DNA of 60,863 nt from Lysobacterales bacterium (GTDB taxonomy: Bacteria > Pseudomonadota > Gammaproteobacteria > Xanthomonadales > Rhodanobacteraceae), in the NCBI GenBank assembly GCA_015655335.1, contig JAATFF010000115.1, positions 1 through 60,863 on the forward strand, read 5' to 3'. Under the pieces are notes generated by a model, which worked only from the letters and a program-made list of their open reading frames with translations, was not told where the DNA came from and did not search any database. Made by a program: the position numbers and the translations under genes. Of the stretch, positions 57,507 to 60,863 are shown in pieces. Numbering within the stretch: the stretch's first letter is position 1; the number at the start of each line of letters is the position of its first letter.

Positions 57507-57912
57507 ATACAGGCCCTCGCGCTGGGCTCCTCGTCTGCTTGTCGCAGTGACCATTCTGACTGTGCTGGCGATTGCGTTATCGGGCATGCCTGGCGTGCTG
57601 CAGATCATGGTCGCCGTGATAGCCCTCATCATGTGCGGCAACGCCGTGCGTCGACTGGACTTGCCAATTACGGCGATCGGCTGGGCTAACCAGGGCGGTT
57701 GGAGCCTGCGCAGCTCGGACGGTGCTGATGAGCCGGCGACCTTGTTTTCGTTCAAGGTTATTCGGACCGTTGTCCTGCTTCGGCTGACCAGCCGCCGTTA
57801 CGGCAAGCTCACCTTTTGGCTGATGCCGGATAACAGCGACGCGGATATCCGGCGACGCCTGCGTATGCGGCTGGCTGTCCTGCGGGCCGATGCAGGCGAG
57901 GATGCGTCCTGA
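57478..57912 (+). CDS. YgfX-like membrane protein
   Basis: 144 residues with two adjacent TM segments (about 20-60) and a soluble C-terminal part with WSLRSSDG and a YGKLTFWLMPDNSDADIRRRLRMRL ending. Length, topology and pairing with sdhE match the YgfX (CptA) family that accompanies SdhE/CptB in proteobacteria. A toxin-antitoxin role was once proposed for that pair; a complex II-related role is also possible. Starts inside sdhE (29-base overlap). Confidence 0.7.
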   Translation: MTSAPAIGFEYRPSRWAPRLLVAVTILTVLAIALSGMPGVLQIMVAVIALIMCGNAVRRLDLPITAIGWANQGGWSLRSSDGADEPATLFSFKVIRTVVLLRLTSRRYGKLTFWLMPDNSDADIRRRLRMRLAVLRADAGEDAS

Positions 57913-58032
57913 CGCCCCCGGTTGCCGCGTTGCTTCGCTTGGGGCACTCTGCGCGCGCGGCACGGTCCAAGGGATTCCACGATAATCCGATATCCGGGCG
58001 GCCTGTCTCCCGACCCCATAAGCGAACCCTTC

Positions 58033-59277
58033 ATGTTTCGACCGCTCGAGCTTTTCATCGGCCTGCGTTACACGCGCTCTAAACGGCGCAATCAGTTCAT
58101 CTCCTTCATTTCCACCGTTTCCATCGTTTGCATCACGATCAGTGTGATGGCGTTGATCACGGTGATGTCGGTGATGAATGGGTTCGACTACCAGCTGCGT
58201 TCGCGCATTCTGGGCGCGATCTCTGACGCCACGGTGTCCGGCCTTCCCGGTCAGAGCATCCAGGACTGGCAACACGCCATGCACGTGGTGCAGGCCAATC
58301 CGCACGTGAAAGGGGCGGCACCCTATGTGGAGATCCAGTCGTTCCTGGAGGGGCAGCGATCCGGCGGCGCGTTGGTACGCGGCATCGATCCGGCTCAGGA
58401 ACCCAACGTCTCCGACATCAACAAGCACATGGTGGCGGGATCGTTCGATTCGTTGACGCCCTCCAGCTGGAACATCGTGCTCGGTAAGGATCTGGCGATA
58501 CAGCTTGGGGTGAACATCGGCGATCGAGTGACGATGGTCGTACCCGAGTTGCGCGCCACGCCGATGGGCGCGATGCCGCGTTTTCGCAGCTTCAAGGTGA
58601 GTGGCATCTTCGAAATGGGCATGGAGGAGTTCGACTCCGGCCTCGGGCTGATCAGCATGGGCGACGCGGAAACGCTCAAAAGCATCGCCGGCCCTACTGG
58701 CATCCGGCTGAAGCTGGATGACCTCTACAACGCCAGCCCCGTGGCGCTCGATCTGGCCAACAAGCTCGGCCAAACCTATGAAGTGACGACCTGGATGGAC
58801 AGTCACGCCAACTTCTTCTCCGCCATCTCGATGGAGAAGAAAGTGATGTTCATTATTCTTTCGCTGATCATTCTGGTGGCCGTGATCAATCTGATCTCGA
58901 TGCTGATGATGCTGGTGACCGACAAACAGGCCGACATCGCCATCCTGCGCACGCTCGGCTCCACACCGCGCAGCATCATGGGGATGTTCATGGTGCAGGG
59001 CGTGTTGGTGGGTGTCGTCGGTATCGGGTTTGGCGTGGGTCTCGGCTCACTGTTGTCCTGGCAGTTGCCGGGCATCGTGAAGTGGATCGAACACATCACC
59101 GGCATCGTGTTCCTGTCGCCCGACGTCTATTACATCAGCGAAGTACCCAGCAAACTCGATTGGCACGATGTCACTTGGGTGGCCCTGGTCACCTTTGCAT
59201 TCTCGCTGTTGGCCACGCTTTATCCGGCATGGCGCGCATCGCGTACCCAACCGGCGCAGGCGCTGCGCTATGAGTAA
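58033..59277 (+). CDS. lolC: Lipoprotein-releasing ABC transporter permease LolC/E
   Basis: Inner-membrane permease that releases outer-membrane lipoproteins to LolA. 414 residues: TM1 near 25-50 ([31 protein letters not shown]), large periplasmic domain, three C-terminal TMs with the [25 protein letters not shown] coupling loop. Only one permease gene is present, so a homodimer-type LolF arrangement is possible unless lolE is elsewhere. ATG 58033 chosen; the longer upstream frame lacks family residues. Overlaps lolD by 8 bases. Confidence 0.93.
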   Translation: MFRPLELFIGLRYTRSKRRNQFISFISTVSIVCITISVMALITVMSVMNGFDYQLRSRILGAISDATVSGLPGQSIQDWQHAMHVVQANPHVKGAAPYVEIQSFLEGQRSGGALVRGIDPAQEPNVSDINKHMVAGSFDSLTPSSWNIVLGKDLAIQLGVNIGDRVTMVVPELRATPMGAMPRFRSFKVSGIFEMGMEEFDSGLGLISMGDAETLKSIAGPTGIRLKLDDLYNASPVALDLANKLGQTYEVTTWMDSHANFFSAISMEKKVMFIILSLIILVAVINLISMLMMLVTDKQADIAILRTLGSTPRSIMGMFMVQGVLVGVVGIGFGVGLGSLLSWQLPGIVKWIEHITGIVFLSPDVYYISEVPSKLDWHDVTWVALVTFAFSLLATLYPAWRASRTQPAQALRYE

Positions 59278-59986
59278 GCCCATGACCCAGGTTTCGTCCG
59301 ACATCGTGCTGCGCGCCAGCCATATCGCCAAGACTTATGAAGAAGGCGATCTGCGCACCAAGGTGCTTAGTGATGTCAGCTTCACACTCAAACGCGGTGA
59401 AACGCTGGCGATTGTGGGCGCGTCGGGTTCCGGCAAGAGCACGTTGCTCCACATCATCGGTGGTCTGGATACGCTCACCGACGGTGAAGTGGAGGTGGAA
59501 GGGCGCTTGCTCTCCAAGCTTTCCGATGCGGAGCGCGGTCGCGTGCGCAATCGGTCGCTTGGCTTTATCTACCAGTTCCATCACTTGCTGCCGGAGTTCA
59601 CCGCGCTGGAGAACGTGTGCATGCCTTTGCTGATTCGCGGCACAAGCATCGGCGAAGCACAGAAGCAGGCGAAAGTGCTGTTGGATCGGGTGGGGCTTGG
59701 GCAGCGACTGGAGCACAAACCTGGCGAACTCTCCGGCGGCGAGCGTCAACGCTGCGCCGTGGCACGTGCGCTGGTGACGCGTCCGTCTTGCGTCTTGGGC
59801 GATGAGCCGACGGGCAACCTCGACGAGATCAACGCCGCGCAGGTTTATGCGCTGATGCTTGAGCTTAATCGCGAGATAGGCACCAGCTTCATCCTCGTTA
59901 CGCATGACAACCGCCTGGCTGCGCGCATGGACCGCACGTTGGAACTGCACAATGGTGAGTTGCGCGAAAAGCCCCTAGTGCAATAA
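59270..59986 (+). CDS. lolD: Lipoprotein-releasing ABC transporter ATPase LolD
   Basis: ATPase of the Lol exporter, 238 residues. Walker [10 protein letters not shown] near 49-57, Q-loop [18 protein letters not shown], signature LSGGERQR, Walker [14 protein letters not shown]-loop LVTHD. ATG 59270 overlaps the lolC end; an in-frame ATG four codons later is an alternative. Confidence 0.94.
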   Translation: MSKPMTQVSSDIVLRASHIAKTYEEGDLRTKVLSDVSFTLKRGETLAIVGASGSGKSTLLHIIGGLDTLTDGEVEVEGRLLSKLSDAERGRVRNRSLGFIYQFHHLLPEFTALENVCMPLLIRGTSIGEAQKQAKVLLDRVGLGQRLEHKPGELSGGERQRCAVARALVTRPSCVLGDEPTGNLDEINAAQVYALMLELNREIGTSFILVTHDNRLAARMDRTLELHNGELREKPLVQ

Positions 59987-60025
59987 CGCGTAAGCAAGTC
60001 CCGAATTGACGGGTACGGAAGTGCG

Positions 60026-60052
60026 TCGCCCGCCTACACGAGAGGCGGGTGA
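60026..60052 (+). terminator. Hairpin after lolD
   Basis: 10-bp stem (one G-U pair) TCGCCCGCCT / AGGCGGGTGA with a 7-base loop, 39 bases after lolD. No T-run, so a terminator only tentatively. Confidence 0.4.
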
Positions 60053-60099
60053 CCGTGCGCTAGTGTTGTCGCTCTGTCGGGATGCGGAGCGGCTCATCA

Positions 60100-60863
60100 A
60101 TGCGGCAGGCAGGGAAGTGGCCTAGTGCGACGGCAGCAGCGTTGGCGTTGCTGGCCGGTGTAGTCGTTGTGCAATGGTTCCCCGTATTGCCACCGAATGG
60201 GCTCATCGCCGTGCTCATCGGGTGCGCGCCGATATTGGCATGGCGTTTACCGCAGTCTCGTTGGCTGATTGTCGTGTTGCTTGGTTTCGCGTGGGCCGCA
60301 TGGCGAGGAGGCGCTGCGATGGATGCGCGCCTGCCAAGCGAATGGGAAGGGCAGGATTTCACCGCGATAGGTCGCATAGAAGGCCTGGTGCAGACAAAAG
60401 CCGACACGAGCGGTTTTCTCTTTCACATCGAGCAGACGACGCGTGATGGGCAAATCTTGCCTTGGCGGGGAATGGCGCGGGTAAGTTGGTACGCCGAGCC
60501 GCCGTCGAAACTGGAACCTTGTTCGCGCTGGCAGTTGTCATTGCGTTTGCGCAGACCGCGCGGCATGGTAAATCCGGGTGGCACGGATGGTGAGCGCAGC
60601 TCGCTTGCGCGTGGAGTCGCTGCAGTAGGTTACGTGCGGGACGACTCATCGAATCAGCAGCAATCCGCTGCGCACTGGTGCATCGACCGCGTGCGCGACT
60701 CCTTGGCGAGCGACATCCAGGCACGCGTGCCCGATACCCATGACGCTGCGCTGCTACGCGCTTTCACGGTGGGAGATACGCGCGGACTCGATGTCCACGA
60801 TTGGGATGTGGCGCGTGCCAACGGTATCTCCCATCTGATTGCCATTTCCGGATTCCATGTGGG
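60100..60863 (+). CDS. comEC: ComEC/Rec2 DNA-uptake channel protein (partial, 3' end outside window)
   Basis: Inner-membrane channel that takes up single-stranded DNA during natural transformation. 254 codons are present before the right edge. Visible: two or three N-terminal TM segments (about 10-70), the DUF4131-like region (about 70-190), and the start of the competence domain, VARANGISHLIAISGFHVG, at the edge. The frame can start at ATG 60100 (GGAGCGG about 8 bases upstream) or ATG 60082; I prefer 60100. Confidence 0.88.
   Translation, partial: MRQAGKWPSATAAALALLAGVVVVQWFPVLPPNGLIAVLIGCAPILAWRLPQSRWLIVVLLGFAWAAWRGGAAMDARLPSEWEGQDFTAIGRIEGLVQTKADTSGFLFHIEQTTRDGQILPWRGMARVSWYAEPPSKLEPCSRWQLSLRLRRPRGMVNPGGTDGERSSLARGVAAVGYVRDDSSNQQQSAAHWCIDRVRDSLASDIQARVPDTHDAALLRAFTVGDTRGLDVHDWDVARANGISHLIAISGFHV

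Overview
The window is GC-rich chromosomal DNA from a gammaproteobacterium. It most likely belongs to the Lysobacterales (Xanthomonadales), in or near the Rhodanobacteraceae (Dyella, Luteibacter, Rhodanobacter). This rests on protein flavour and gene content: a MetX-family acyltransferase of the Xanthomonadales serine O-succinyltransferase type, a kynurenine 3-monooxygenase, phbB-phaR, a full System I ccm operon, and a DUF1674/SdhAF4 gene before sdhCDAB. The genus is an inference.

Layout. 1-13.4 kb is housekeeping: uvrA (cut by the left edge, minus), a DUF2059 secreted protein, rplU-rpmA, obgE, a glycosylasparaginase, cutC, rpsT (minus), murJ, ribF, ileS and lspA. 13.5-15.5 kb holds a methyltransferase, a VOC protein and a DUF5655 protein. 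15.7-21.6 kb is a three-gene heavy-metal-type RND efflux operon. 21.6-22.5 kb is a diguanylate cyclase that has lost its N-terminus to an insertion sequence.

22.5-31.6 kb is an AT-rich island bounded by IS3-family remnants. Its cargo is one compact operon (23251-29807): a C39-peptidase ABC transporter, a 55-residue double-glycine leader peptide, an MvdD-like ATP-grasp ligase, a TonB-C-domain lipoprotein and two MacB/FtsX-like permeases. I read this as a graspetide (omega-ester peptide, microviridin-like RiPP) locus. The core pairs a TxTxT motif with an Asp-rich tail, and a 12-bp hairpin separates the precursor gene from the enzyme gene. The right border is a nest of three IS elements whose insertion order can be reconstructed from target duplications and inverted repeats.

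31.8-44.1 kb is a tRNA-Leu(CAA), a cysteine dioxygenase, a small monooxygenase-like protein, and a long minus-strand run: phaR, phbB, kmo, DUF3293, ccmABCDEFGHI, metX. 44.2-49.0 kb is a MarR-controlled EmrAB-type tripartite drug pump. 49.1-53.0 kb has a TatD-family nuclease, two glycine-zipper lipoproteins, a SleB-type hydrolase and YgfZ. 53.1-57.9 kb is the succinate dehydrogenase cluster with its assembly factors (SdhAF4, SdhE) and YgfX. A 267-bp structured repeat with near-perfect 32-bp terminal inverted repeats sits between sdhA and sdhB. 58.0-60.9 kb is lolC-lolD and the 5' part of comEC, cut by the right edge.

The most notable content is the putative graspetide island, followed by the sdhA-sdhB intergenic element. 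All functional assignments come from reading motifs; no database search was possible.
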